A DNA stretch of 34,221 nucleotides from Hyphomicrobium sp. (GTDB lineage: Bacteria > Pseudomonadota > Alphaproteobacteria > Rhizobiales > Hyphomicrobiaceae), in NCBI GenBank assembly GCA_030148725.1, contig JASBSU010000006.1:1-34221 (forward strand), read 5' to 3'. The notes under the pieces were generated by a model, which was given only the letters and a program-made list of their open reading frames with translations, had not been told where the DNA came from and ran no database searches. Below are positions 7,343-16,122 of the stretch, piece by piece (the first letter of the stretch is position 1; every line of letters begins with the position of its first letter). The position numbers were made by a program, and so were the translations under genes.

Positions 7343-8677
7343 TTAGCGTTCGCGGAATGATCGCGCAACCTGATCTTCCAGAGGCTTGATCAGGTACGAC
7401 AGCACTGTCCTGTCGCCCGTCTGCACGTGCACCTCGGCCGGCATGCCCGGCATCAGCGCCAGCTTCGACTGAGACATCAACCGGCGTGCATCCTCGTTCA
7501 ACGCAACGCGTGCCACGTATGCGCTCTGGCCGGACGTTGCATCCTTCAGGAGATCAGCCGACACGTGCGAAACGGTACCTTTGAACTCAGGCGTCGTCTG
7601 CATGTTGAAACTCGGGAATCGGACGTTGACTTGAGATCCCGGCCGCACCTGGTCGATGTCGCGGGGAACGATACGCGCTTCAATCACCAGCTTGTCGCCA
7701 CCCGGAACGATCAACATCAGCTGCTCGCCGCGCTCGACGACGCCCCCCACCGTATGCACCGAAAGCTCGTGCACGATGCCTGATTGCGGAGCCCTCAAAT
7801 CGATCCGGCGCAGCTGATCGTCAGCCGCAACCTTGCGTTCGGACAGCTCCGACCGCTTCGACTGCACCTCCCGCAACTCCTTCAGGATTTCCGCCCGCCG
7901 CTCCTGCAGATGCCCCAGGTTCTGCAGCTCCGTCTCGGCAATCTTGCCCTTTAGCTCCGCCACCTGCGCAACGAGCTGCCCATGCTCGCCCTGCAGCCGC
8001 ACCCGTTCACGGCGCAGGGAGTTGATGCGGCTCGTGGTGACGAGCTGCTTGCTCTCGAGCTCCTCGAGGCCCGCGAGCTCCTTATCGATGTACGTGAGCT
8101 CGCCCTCTTTGGCGGTGATCTGCGACGTGACACCAACCACCTGGTTTGAAAGCTGCGCCGTCCGTTCCGTGTACTGCTTCTTCTGACCGTCACACGTTTC
8201 CCGGCGCGCCGTCAGAACGATGCGCTCGGTCTCCAGAAGGGACTGAATGTTCGGCTCCGACGCGCGATCGCTCAAAATGTTCGGCAGTGGCAGCGAGGTC
8301 GCCTCGTCGAGATCGGCCCGCAGCCGCGCCTCCCGCAAAATCAGCTCATCGAGCTGTGTCGCAACGATCTGCAAGTTCGCCCGGGTCGTGGTCTCATCCA
8401 GCCGCATGACGATCTGCCCAGCGACGACCTGATCGCCATCCTTGACCTTGATCTCGCCGACCACCCCACCCGTCGGATGCTGGACCTTCTTGGCGCTCGT
8501 CTCGACGACCACGACGCCGGGCGCGATCACGGCGCCCGAAAGCATCGTCGTCGCCGCCCAGCCGCCCATCCCCACCGTCATCACGATGACGGTCACGATG
8601 CCGGCAAGGATGTAGCTGTGCGCACTCTCCGAATGGAACGGAATGGCCTTGCACAGCGCGCGGAGCTTTTCCAGCAT
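7343..8677 (-). CDS. Type I secretion membrane-fusion (HlyD-family) protein
   Basis: This 444-residue adaptor bridges the inner-membrane ABC exporter to an outer-membrane channel. It has a short cytosolic N-terminus, one membrane segment at about residues 22-45, and a split biotinyl/lipoyl-like domain. The first half is VKDGDQVVAGQIVMRLDET and the second is DLRAPQSGIVHELSVHTVGG. Between them lies a long heptad-rich coiled coil (about 140-285). The C-terminal beta domain ends with MPGMPAEVHVQTGDRTVLSYLIKPL, a typical PrsE/HlyD ending. Its start is 8 bases after the ABC gene stop, with an AGAGGA ribosome site, so the genes are co-transcribed. The substrate is presumably the RTX protein encoded first in the operon. 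Confidence 0.92.
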   Translation of the reverse strand: MLEKLRALCKAIPFHSESAHSYILAGIVTVIVMTVGMGGWAATTMLSGAVIAPGVVVVETSAKKVQHPTGGVVGEIKVKDGDQVVAGQIVMRLDETTTRANLQIVATQLDELILREARLRADLDEATSLPLPNILSDRASEPNIQSLLETERIVLTARRETCDGQKKQYTERTAQLSNQVVGVTSQITAKEGELTYIDKELAGLEELESKQLVTTSRINSLRRERVRLQGEHGQLVAQVAELKGKIAETELQNLGHLQERRAEILKELREVQSKRSELSERKVAADDQLRRIDLRAPQSGIVHELSVHTVGGVVERGEQLMLIVPGGDKLVIEARIVPRDIDQVRPGSQVNVRFPSFNMQTTPEFKGTVSHVSADLLKDATSGQSAYVARVALNEDARRLMSQSKLALMPGMPAEVHVQTGDRTVLSYLIKPLEDQVARSFRER

Positions 8678-8685
8678 GATGTCCT

Positions 8686-10464
8686 CTACTGTGCGCCGAG
8701 CTTGACGACCTTCAGCGACCGCGGCTCGTCAGCCTGCTTCGCCGTCTCGTTCACCGCCCTGCTGGGAACCGCACCGGTGACCTTCTGCAGAACCTCGTTC
8801 TTCGGTCCGAATGTCTGCACCTGACCTTTGTGCATCGCGAGCAGCAGGTCGACACTTGCGATCGCCGCCGCACGGTGCGCGATCACCACCACGATCCCAC
8901 CGCGGTCACGAACCGACTTCACCGCCGCGGCAAGTGCTTGCTCACCGCGCATGTCGAGGTTCGAGTTGGGCTCATCGAGCACCACGAAGAATGGATCGCC
9001 GAACAGCGCGCGCGCCAGCGCGATCCGCTGCCGCAACCCGCCTGAAATCTTGACCCCGCCACTCCCGATCCGGGTTGCATAGCCGTTCGGGGTTCCGACG
9101 ATGTCATCGTGAGCGCCCGCAAGCTTTGCCGCTTTGATGATGTCGTCGCTGGACGCACCGCTGTTGAAGCGCGCGATGTTCTCCGAGATCGTCCCGTCGA
9201 GAAGCTCGATGTCCTGCGACAGGTAGCCAATCGATGGACCCAGCGCCTCCGCTGTCCATTGGCTGATGGCAGCACCATCGAGCCGCACGCAGCTGTCCGG
9301 CTTCGAAGACTGCCACACGCCAACGAGAGCTCGAGCCAGCGTCGATTTTCCCGACCCGCTCGGCCCGATGATGCCGAGCCCCTGCCCGGCCGAGAGCTTG
9401 AAGCTGACGCCGCGCAGGATGGGCTCGCCACCGCCTGGCGCCGAAAGCGTGAGGTTCTGTGCCTCGACCGTGCGCGATGGCGCACCGAGCTGTACTGTCG
9501 GCACGACGCGCGTCTGCTCAGACTGGAACAGCGCCTTGAGGCGCGCGTAGCTCTGCCGGGCCGCCACAAAGCCGCGCCAATGCGTCAGCCCCGACTCGAT
9601 CGGTGCCAGCGCCCGCGACGTCATAATGGACGCCGCGATGATCGCGCCGCCGGACATCTCCTCCATGATGACGAGGTAGGCGCCAAGCCCCAGAACGCAC
9701 GACTGCAGCAGCATCCGGAACACGCGCGATGCCGTCGTCGACCCAGTCGCGGCATCGCTGGCTCGCAACTGGTCGCGCACATGCTCGGCGCTCAAAGCCG
9801 ACCACCGCTTGCCCATTCTGTCGCCCATGCCGAGCGCCTGAATGGATTCGGCGCCTCCCCGCAGCGCCTCTCCCATCACCATGCGCCGGGCGCCGCTCAC
9901 TGCGGCCTCCTGTGACGGCGCGCGGCTGCGCATGTCTGTGAACAGCGCCAGTGCGATCAGTACGAGGCCGCCAACGACCGCGAGAATGCCCAGCCACGGA
10001 TGCAGCAATGAAACGCAGACGAGAAACACCGGCATCCAGGGAATATCGAGCAGCGCCGTTGGCCCCAGACCGGACATGAAAGTGCGGATCTGGTCGAGAT
10101 CCCGCACCGGCTGCATCGCATCGGACGGCGCGTTGCTGGTCAGCGGCCGAAGGCGCGCGATCTCGAAGACGCGGTCGCGAAGCTGCCGGTCGATCCCAAG
10201 GCCGATGCGCGACATGGCGCGCGTACGCAGGAAATCCAACAGCCCATACCCGACGAACAGCGCAACCATGAGCATCGAGATGCCCACGAGCGTGGGAATG
10301 CTCTTCGAGGGGATCGCCCGGTCGTAGACCTGCAGCATGTAGATCGACCCGGTGAGCGCCAGGATGTTCAGCACACCGGAGAAGAACCCAACCGCGAGAA
10401 GCGCGCCGCGCGCGTCCCGAAACGCACCCATCAAGGGGTCATCCGTCCGAGAACGCAAACTCAT
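8686..10464 (-). CDS. Type I secretion ABC transporter (PrsD-like permease/ATPase)
   Basis: This 592-residue half-transporter exports unfolded RTX proteins with a C-terminal signal. The N-terminal half (about 20-310) is the transmembrane domain with LLAVGFFSGVLNILALTGSI and related segments. The ATPase domain shows Walker A GPSGSGKS (367-374), Q-loop LSQDIELLDGTISEN, an ABC signature ISGGLRQR (473-480), Walker B FFVVLDE (492-498) and the H-loop IAHR. The signature has Ile for the first Leu and Leu for the usual Gln. No C39 peptidase domain is present, as expected for PrsD/HasD-type exporters. It starts 19 bases after the RTX gene with GAGG at 8 bases. In rhizobia, PrsD/PrsE genes lie beside exopolysaccharide genes, as here. 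Confidence 0.93.
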   Translation of the reverse strand: MSLRSRTDDPLMGAFRDARGALLAVGFFSGVLNILALTGSIYMLQVYDRAIPSKSIPTLVGISMLMVALFVGYGLLDFLRTRAMSRIGLGIDRQLRDRVFEIARLRPLTSNAPSDAMQPVRDLDQIRTFMSGLGPTALLDIPWMPVFLVCVSLLHPWLGILAVVGGLVLIALALFTDMRSRAPSQEAAVSGARRMVMGEALRGGAESIQALGMGDRMGKRWSALSAEHVRDQLRASDAATGSTTASRVFRMLLQSCVLGLGAYLVIMEEMSGGAIIAASIMTSRALAPIESGLTHWRGFVAARQSYARLKALFQSEQTRVVPTVQLGAPSRTVEAQNLTLSAPGGGEPILRGVSFKLSAGQGLGIIGPSGSGKSTLARALVGVWQSSKPDSCVRLDGAAISQWTAEALGPSIGYLSQDIELLDGTISENIARFNSGASSDDIIKAAKLAGAHDDIVGTPNGYATRIGSGGVKISGGLRQRIALARALFGDPFFVVLDEPNSNLDMRGEQALAAAVKSVRDRGGIVVVIAHRAAAIASVDLLLAMHKGQVQTFGPKNEVLQKVTGAVPSRAVNETAKQADEPRSLKVVKLGAQ

Positions 10465-10483
10465 GTCCTACGCCTCGACCAAT

Positions 10484-13400
10484 TCAGACGATGAGATCCT
10501 GCGCCGTCAGGTTCGTGACGTTGCCGGCGGCGGTGTTCTCGACGAACAGGACATCGCCATTGCCGAAGTTGAACACGGTTGTGGTGCCGTCGCCGAAGGC
10601 GTGCGTGAGTGCCTCAATGGCCGACATGCCGAACGCGCTGAAGTCGATGAGATCGATGTTGCCCGCGATCCCGTCGCCAAAATCCTTGATCGTGTCGTAG
10701 CCAAAGCCTGGCGAGAACACGAACGTGTCGCTGCCTGCGCCGCCGCTGAGAATGTCGTTGCCGATGCCGCCGGAGATCGTGTCGTTCCCGGCACCGCCAT
10801 CGATCACGTCATCCCCTGCCATGCCGAGAATGAGGTCATGGCCGGCTGTCCCGGTGATCACGTTCGAAGCGCCATCCCCCACGATTGGGTTGAGGCCGAT
10901 GCCGCCTGTCGTGGTCACGAGGCTGAGCGCGTGCCCGGCCTCGCTCGTCGCTTCGAGACTGACAAAGCGCACCTGACCGTCGTTGCTGAGGCCGCCCGTC
11001 GCGCCGGTTACGCCGAAGTAGGCATACTGCTCGCCGCCCAGCAGCGCGCTGAGGTCGCCGGTGAACGTACCGGCAGCCTCGCCGTCGAACGTGTACGACA
11101 GCGTATTCCCGTCCCACACCAAAGAAACGGTGTGCCAGTTGCCGTCCTCGATGTTGCCTAGGTCCACGACCGGCGACAGCACTTCCTCCGTCCCCGTCGA
11201 GATGAAGCTCGTGTGGTCGTTCGCGATATCGTTCGCGTCACTCTCGTTCTGATAGGTGTCGAACTGTATCGCCAGACCGTTCTGAATGTTGAGTGCGCCC
11301 ATCGCGCCACCGAGCCCGCCGAGTGCCTGATCTCCAAGCGGATCGTTGTGCAAGACGAATGCCATGCCATCGGCGCCCGCGGCATCCTTGGTGCCGAGAT
11401 AGATCTGCATCGTCAGGCTGAACGCCGACGCGATCGATATGCGCTCGGCCGACATCACGCTGCCATGCGACAGCGCTTCGTCCGGCACCACCTGAAAGGC
11501 GTGCGAGACGGTGTCGACGACCGCCGCCGCTCCGTTGGTGACGAATGAGATGGCCTGGGCGTCGCTTCCGGCCACGTTGATCGTGACCTTGCCTTCGCAG
11601 CAGGCCCAGCGATCCGCCACGGCGTAATAGAAGGTATCGACGCCGACGAAGCCGGCATTCGGCGTGTATGTGAAGCTCCCGTCCTCGTTCATCACGACGG
11701 TGCCGTTGCGGGGCGAGAGAAGCACCTCGTGATGCGCCTCGCGCGCCTGATCGATCACCTTGATCGCGTTACCGTCCGGATCGTTATCATTGGCCAGCAC
11801 GCCATTGGCTGCGTTGACAGTCAGCGATCCGCCGGCAGTCATTTCGTAATTGTCGTCGACCGCCACCGGGACGGCGTTGGGGCCGAGAATGTGCAGCGTT
11901 GAACCGTCCTCACTGACGGCATCGAGGTTATCGATCCGCACCTGGGCGAGTTGCGACATCCCGCCGGTGCTAGCCGTAATACCGAGGTAGGCGAAGTTCG
12001 AGCCGCCCAGCATCTCCGTAACGACCGCCGCCGGCACGCGCCCCATGAAGGCACCATCCAGCGTATAGGCCAGCGACTCTCCATCCCAGAACAGCCGCAG
12101 CGTATGCCAGTTGCCGTCCTCGATGTTGCCGAGATCGACGACCGGCGAGAGCATCTGCTCGGTCCCGGTCGAGATGAAGCTCGTGTGATCGTTGGCGATG
12201 TCATTGAGATCGCCCTCGTTCTGATAAGTATCGAGCTGGATCGCGAGGCCGTTCTGGATGTTGAGCGCGCCCATCGCGCCGCCCAGACCGCCCAGCGCCT
12301 GATTGCCCAGCGGATCATTGTGCATGACGAACGCCATGCCGTCGGCGCCGTTAGCATCCTTGTCGCCGAGGTTGAACGAGAACGTGAGCTTGAACGGGCT
12401 CGACAGGTCGATCCGCTCTTCGGTCATGACGCCGCCGTGCTGCAGCTGCTCGTCGCTCGTCAGCACAAACTTGTCGAGCGTCGCGTCGTAGGTTGCATCG
12501 CCGCTGATGACGAAGGTCGGCGGACGGGGCAGATCTGCGCGATCCGCCGAGATGACATCTCCATCCTGAAGCGTCGCATCAAGTGTGACGACCCGAGCCT
12601 TGTGCAGCGCGTGCGCACCGCCGGTTCCGCCGGTAAACCCGAAATAGGCATACTGCGAGCCACCCAGCATCTCCGTGACCGCATCCTCGTCGAGCGAGGC
12701 GATGACGGCCCCGCCCATCGAGTAGGTGAGCGTCGTCCCATCCCAGGCCACGGTGACTTGATGCCAGGCGCCATCCTCGATGTTGCCGAGGTCCGTGCGC
12801 GCCGTCAGTTCCTCGCCGCTGCCGGTATTGAGGAAGAAGGTGTTGTCGTTGGCGATGTCGGTTGCGTGAGCGGGGTTGTAATAGGTATCGAACGCGATCG
12901 CGATGCCGTTCTCGATGCCGATGGCACCAAACGCGGCCCCGGCATAACCGATAGCCGCTGCCCCGCGCGCATCGTTGTGCAACACAAACGCTAGGCCATC
13001 GGCGGAATTGTCGTCTGCCCCGGCGTTGATTTCGAAGGTTATCGAGAATGCCTTCGACAGATCCACCATCTGCGCCGACATCGCAGCGCCAGCCTTCACC
13101 GCCGCGTTCGGCGTCAACGCGTAGCTGTCGTCATAGAGATCGTACGCCGCCGCACCGGTCGTGTTCATCTTCACGCCGAGATCCAGCGGCAACTGGCTCG
13201 GCTGGTCGAACGGAACCTCGGACTCGATCTTGATCGTCGGCGCTACGGAGATCGACCCACTGGAGTCGATCGCAAACAACATCCAGTAGCCGGACGTCAG
13301 CACATTCGGATTGTCAGGCAGTTCGACGACGAGCTTGCCGTCCGGACCGACCGTAAAAGCCAGTTCGATGCGCTGCGAGGACACGTCGAACGAGTGCGTC

Positions 13401-14632
13401 ACCGATCCGAACTTCATGAGCGCGAGCGTCGTGATCGGATTATCGCCCTCGACCTCGATCTGGAAGTCGTCGCCGACCGAAAGTACGTCAGGCGCATCGA
13501 CGATGACCGGACGCTCCGCGTCGACACCGCCCGCGTCGAACAGATAGTCCGGCGAATACATCTCGGCATTGAGATTGGCGACCGGCCCCGGTGCGCCACC
13601 GGCGAGCGTCAGCACCTGACCTGTAGCAAGCAGAATGGCCCCGGAGTGATAGAGACGCGGAACCGCGGCATCCGCCTCGATGCTCCAGTCGCCCGTCGCG
13701 GGATCCCATATCTCGACTGTGGTGGCTACGTCGATCAGCTGGTTGTCGACAGCGCTGCCGCCACTAATCATCACGCGGCCATCCGGCAGCACCGTGAGGT
13801 TGGCCCACTTCCGGTTGGCGCCAACGTCGCCCGTCTGCTCCCAGACCGGAACGTCGCCGCTCATGTCGAGAATCCAGGCCGTGCCGTTGTCGCTCACCAT
13901 CAGCACCTTGTCCGGTGCGTACATGACGGCAGGCACCAGCCACGACATTGGGGCTGGTAACCCGCCCAGATGTTCGACGCTTCCGCTGCCTTCTGTATTG
14001 ATGGAGTAGACCTGCCCCGTGCCCTCAGTAATGGTCCAGATGTCACCCTTGGAGGTGAGCCACGAGCGCGGATAAAGCGCCGCCGAGTTCAGATCGTCGA
14101 TGTAAGCGCCGGTCAGCGTGCGAAAGCCGTAGCCGGCCGTGTAGATCTCAGGATACGGGCTGTTTTTGAAATCTGGCGGCGGCGAACCATCGCGGCCACC
14201 GATCATCACGATCTGGCCAGAACCCGTCTGCACCGCCGTCGCATACCAGCGCGCGAACGCCATCGCGCCCGTCGGCGAATGATCGAGGCTCAGATCGCGG
14301 TAGTCGAAGACATTTACGTCGGCAATACCAGCGTTGTAGGCGCCCGCAGGCCGCGCATCGCCGCCTGCGATTAGGATCTCTCCGGTCGTCGGATCGATGA
14401 TCCCAACGGCGCAGAAAATATCCGAATTCGTCGTATGCGTAAGCGTCGTGTGCTCGCCCGTAACCGGGTCCCACACGTCATAAATGTGCAATCCAGTTTG
14501 CTGGCCGTTGAGATCGGTGCCGAACGTCAGAAGCTTTCCGTCCGGCGTCATGGCGACATGCAGACCTATGATCGGCCACGATATCAGGTCACCAAACGAG
14601 CCAATCTCGTCCGCATTCGCAGCGACCGGCAT
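10484..14632 (-). CDS. RTX-secreted copper-radical oxidase with lectin-like domains
   Basis: This 1382-residue modular protein has no N-terminal signal, in keeping with type I export. Residues 1-475 form a galactose/glyoxal-oxidase propeller plus early-set domain. Expected radical-copper residues are present: Cys74 (SDIFCAVG), Tyr130 (ARWYATA), Tyr328-His329 (PRLYHSGA) and His413 (GSVTHSFD). Three legume-lectin-like domains follow (about 482-690, 705-910, 1025-1235). A cadherin-like module (about 920-1022) separates lectins two and three. Glycine-Asp nonapeptide repeats (about 1259-1305, e.g. GGAGNDTISGGIGND) and a hydrophobic end DLIV form the calcium-binding and secretion region. The start at ATG 14632 has GGGGAG 7 bases upstream; GTG 14647 has none. 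Inference: a secreted enzyme that binds glycans and oxidises a sugar or alcohol, making hydrogen peroxide. Confidence 0.88.
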   Translation of the reverse strand: MPVAANADEIGSFGDLISWPIIGLHVAMTPDGKLLTFGTDLNGQQTGLHIYDVWDPVTGEHTTLTHTTNSDIFCAVGIIDPTTGEILIAGGDARPAGAYNAGIADVNVFDYRDLSLDHSPTGAMAFARWYATAVQTGSGQIVMIGGRDGSPPPDFKNSPYPEIYTAGYGFRTLTGAYIDDLNSAALYPRSWLTSKGDIWTITEGTGQVYSINTEGSGSVEHLGGLPAPMSWLVPAVMYAPDKVLMVSDNGTAWILDMSGDVPVWEQTGDVGANRKWANLTVLPDGRVMISGGSAVDNQLIDVATTVEIWDPATGDWSIEADAAVPRLYHSGAILLATGQVLTLAGGAPGPVANLNAEMYSPDYLFDAGGVDAERPVIVDAPDVLSVGDDFQIEVEGDNPITTLALMKFGSVTHSFDVSSQRIELAFTVGPDGKLVVELPDNPNVLTSGYWMLFAIDSSGSISVAPTIKIESEVPFDQPSQLPLDLGVKMNTTGAAAYDLYDDSYALTPNAAVKAGAAMSAQMVDLSKAFSITFEINAGADDNSADGLAFVLHNDARGAAAIGYAGAAFGAIGIENGIAIAFDTYYNPAHATDIANDNTFFLNTGSGEELTARTDLGNIEDGAWHQVTVAWDGTTLTYSMGGAVIASLDEDAVTEMLGGSQYAYFGFTGGTGGAHALHKARVVTLDATLQDGDVISADRADLPRPPTFVISGDATYDATLDKFVLTSDEQLQHGGVMTEERIDLSSPFKLTFSFNLGDKDANGADGMAFVMHNDPLGNQALGGLGGAMGALNIQNGLAIQLDTYQNEGDLNDIANDHTSFISTGTEQMLSPVVDLGNIEDGNWHTLRLFWDGESLAYTLDGAFMGRVPAAVVTEMLGGSNFAYLGITASTGGMSQLAQVRIDNLDAVSEDGSTLHILGPNAVPVAVDDNYEMTAGGSLTVNAANGVLANDNDPDGNAIKVIDQAREAHHEVLLSPRNGTVVMNEDGSFTYTPNAGFVGVDTFYYAVADRWACCEGKVTINVAGSDAQAISFVTNGAAAVVDTVSHAFQVVPDEALSHGSVMSAERISIASAFSLTMQIYLGTKDAAGADGMAFVLHNDPLGDQALGGLGGAMGALNIQNGLAIQFDTYQNESDANDIANDHTSFISTGTEEVLSPVVDLGNIEDGNWHTVSLVWDGNTLSYTFDGEAAGTFTGDLSALLGGEQYAYFGVTGATGGLSNDGQVRFVSLEATSEAGHALSLVTTTGGIGLNPIVGDGASNVITGTAGHDLILGMAGDDVIDGGAGNDTISGGIGNDILSGGAGSDTFVFSPGFGYDTIKDFGDGIAGNIDLIDFSAFGMSAIEALTHAFGDGTTTVFNFGNGDVLFVENTAAGNVTNLTAQDLIV
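10718..10858 (-). repeat. RTX nonapeptide repeat-coding segment
   Basis: This part of the oxidase-lectin gene encodes consecutive glycine/aspartate-rich nonapeptides of the pattern GGxGxDxhx. They form a calcium-stabilised beta-roll outside the cell and accompany the C-terminal type I secretion signal. There are about five repeat units, fewer than in large RTX toxins. Confidence 0.85.
11129..11377 (-). repeat. Lectin-domain repeat, copy 2 of 2
   Basis: This block encodes 83 residues of the third lectin-like domain. It aligns without gaps to the block at 12101-12349, exactly 972 bases away, with only seven amino-acid differences. The DNA itself is also alike: a 26-base run at 11133-11158 is identical to 12105-12130. 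This points to internal duplication within the gene. Confidence 0.85.
12101..12349 (-). repeat. Lectin-domain repeat, copy 1 of 2
   Basis: This block encodes 83 residues of the second lectin-like domain and is the partner of the block at 11129-11377. The first lectin-like domain of the same protein is related but far more diverged, so the second and third share a more recent duplication or have been homogenised by recombination. Confidence 0.85.
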
Positions 14633-14816
14633 GACGAAACTCCCCACTTACGCAAAACGCGCCCGCCTGCTCGGCGAGACATGCGGAACCCGGATACACG
14701 GGCTCCGACCTTAACAACAGTCTACGTGTTGTATCAGATGACTACAACGATGGGTTATCACGTCGCTGCACGCCAGCGAGGTTCCGTTGCCGATTGGCGG
14801 CACCTAAACGACTACT

Positions 14817-14851
14817 GGTTAAAGCGCCTCGCAGAAGCACGGCGCTTAACC
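14817..14851. repeat. Inverted repeat with bulge in the divergent region
   Basis: GGTTAAAGCGCC (14817-14828) and GGCGCTTAACC (14841-14851) pair over 11 bases with one bulged A and a 12-base loop. Neither flanking gene ends here, so an ordinary gene terminator is not expected. It could end an unannotated small RNA (TTTACGCTT follows rightward) or be a protein-binding site. Confidence 0.45.
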
Positions 14852-14986
14852 TTTACGCTTCGTGTCTGTTGAGAAGGCAATTCGATCTTTGCATGGTGCA
14901 GGTGCGCGACACCGGCGGAATACAACCAAAGGATACAAATATCTGCTCTGACTACGGAATATCTGCGGTCGTGCGACTCAACGTCT

Positions 14987-15007
14987 GCAACGCAACATTT
15001 GCGTTGC
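14987..15007. repeat. 9-bp inverted repeat GCAACGCAA/TTGCGTTGC
   Basis: The arms at 14987-14995 and 14999-15007 are exact reverse complements with a 3-base spacer. It lies about 95 bases upstream of the chosen start of the priming glycosyltransferase. As DNA it is a near-continuous dyad suited to a dimeric regulator. Confidence 0.45.
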
Positions 15008-15060
15008 GTTAAGGTAACGCGGCAGTAAAGTCGCGTTAAGAGTTGATAAATGTCAGATTT

Positions 15061-15086
15061 ATTTCGGGACGAAGTCATCCCGAAAT
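15061..15086 (+). promoter_or_regulatory. Leader hairpin before the priming glycosyltransferase
   Basis: ATTTCGGGA (15061-15069) and TCCCGAAAT (15078-15086) are exact reverse complements around an 8-base loop. The hairpin ends 16 bases before ATG 15103, where it could affect ribosome access to the first gene of the exopolysaccharide cluster. It could equally be an operator. If translation began at TTG 15043 the hairpin would be inside the coding sequence. Confidence 0.4.
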
Positions 15087-15102
15087 CAGCGGGCGTACGG
15101 AC

Positions 15103-16029
15103 ATGCGCGCAGTTTTGAAAAGCGCTTCCGATCAGTACAGACATGCATTGGCAGGACCGGCACGTAGCCTGATCAGGCGCGCGACGGGGGTTGCGCAAGG
15201 CGCAACCACGCTATTCACGGTATGGCGCCACGACTTGCGCCGGATCACGTCTGGCGCCTTGGCCTTCGACAAGTTCGCAACTACGCCGCCGGCACCTCCG
15301 ATGGTCCGGCGCACGCTCGAGACGACAACCCGTACGGCGACGATCGTCTCTCAGCGCCTGCGCAATCGGCGCGAACCGACGTCGACATCCCAGAGCAGGC
15401 CATCTGCGTCAAAGCCGGCACGCAGCATGGCGAAGCGGGCGATCGACGTTTCGGTTAGCGCGCTCGCGATGTTCTTTGCAGCGCCATTGCTACTCCTCAT
15501 CGCGCTTGCGATCAGACTGCATGACGGCGGCCCCGTGTTCTTTGGTCATCGGCGCCTTGGCATGGGCGGAGCAGAGTTCATCTGCTGGAAGTTCCGGACG
15601 ATGGCGGTTAACTCCGACCAACTCCTCGCCGACTATCTGGCGAGTGATGAAAGTGCCCGCCGCGAATGGGAAGCATGCCGCAAACTCAAGAACGACCCGC
15701 GCGTCACCCCGGTCGGGCGGCTACTGCGGGCGACCAGCCTCGATGAAATTCCTCAGCTTTGGAACGTGCTGCGGGGCACGATGAGCCTTGTCGGGCCACG
15801 TCCCATCGTGACCGAGGAGATCAGCCGTTATGGGTCCGACTACGCGCACTACGTCTCACTCCGACCCGGCATCACTGGCCTTTGGCAAGTGTCCGGCCGC
15901 AGCGATACGACCTACCGCGAGCGCATTTCATTGGATCGCGATTACGTCATGCGCTGGTCGCTGACCCGCGATTTGAACATTCTTGTGCTAACCATACCGG
16001 CTGTGTTCTTGCAGCGCGGCAGCTATTGA
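15103..16029 (+). CDS. ExoY-like undecaprenyl-phosphate sugar phosphotransferase
   Basis: This 308-residue priming enzyme transfers a hexose-1-phosphate to the lipid carrier to start the exopolysaccharide unit. From residue 110 it follows the bacterial sugar-transferase family. KRAIDV leads into one membrane helix (about 117-137), followed by HRRLGMGGAEFICWKFRTM, LRATSLDEIPQLWNVLRG, MSLVGPRP and LRPGITGLWQVSGR, ending DLNILVLTIPAVF. Only one helix precedes the catalytic part, so it is the short ExoY type rather than the WbaP type. About 110 basic, low-complexity residues precede it. The start at 15103 is the first ATG of the frame but its ribosome site is weak. ATG 15427, giving about 200 residues, cannot be excluded. 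It heads the exopolysaccharide cluster. Confidence 0.9.
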   Translation: MRAVLKSASDQYRHALAGPARSLIRRATGVAQGATTLFTVWRHDLRRITSGALAFDKFATTPPAPPMVRRTLETTTRTATIVSQRLRNRREPTSTSQSRPSASKPARSMAKRAIDVSVSALAMFFAAPLLLLIALAIRLHDGGPVFFGHRRLGMGGAEFICWKFRTMAVNSDQLLADYLASDESARREWEACRKLKNDPRVTPVGRLLRATSLDEIPQLWNVLRGTMSLVGPRPIVTEEISRYGSDYAHYVSLRPGITGLWQVSGRSDTTYRERISLDRDYVMRWSLTRDLNILVLTIPAVFLQRGSY

Positions 16030-16122
16030 TCTGTACACACCGGCATCCAGAGCAGCACGTTTCTTGCTACGCTTAGTTCTTCGGACGAGCGGTACGCATG
16101 CCGTGAGATTGAGGGGTGCCTG

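Larger units (their letters stand above)
14633..15102. promoter_or_regulatory. Divergent intergenic region with three inverted repeats
   Basis: These 470 bases separate the leftward type I secretion operon from the rightward exopolysaccharide cluster, so promoters for both should be here. I see no convincing gene. Three strong inverted repeats, at 14817-14851, 14987-15007 and 15061-15086, dominate the right half. The region is more AT-rich than its flanks. No -35/-10 pair could be fixed by eye. Confidence 0.55.

Noticed and set aside
10484-14632. RTX protein as a cytolytic toxin
   Set aside because: There is no pore-forming domain and no acyltransferase gene beside it. The N-terminal part is an oxidase propeller and the rest is lectin- and cadherin-like.
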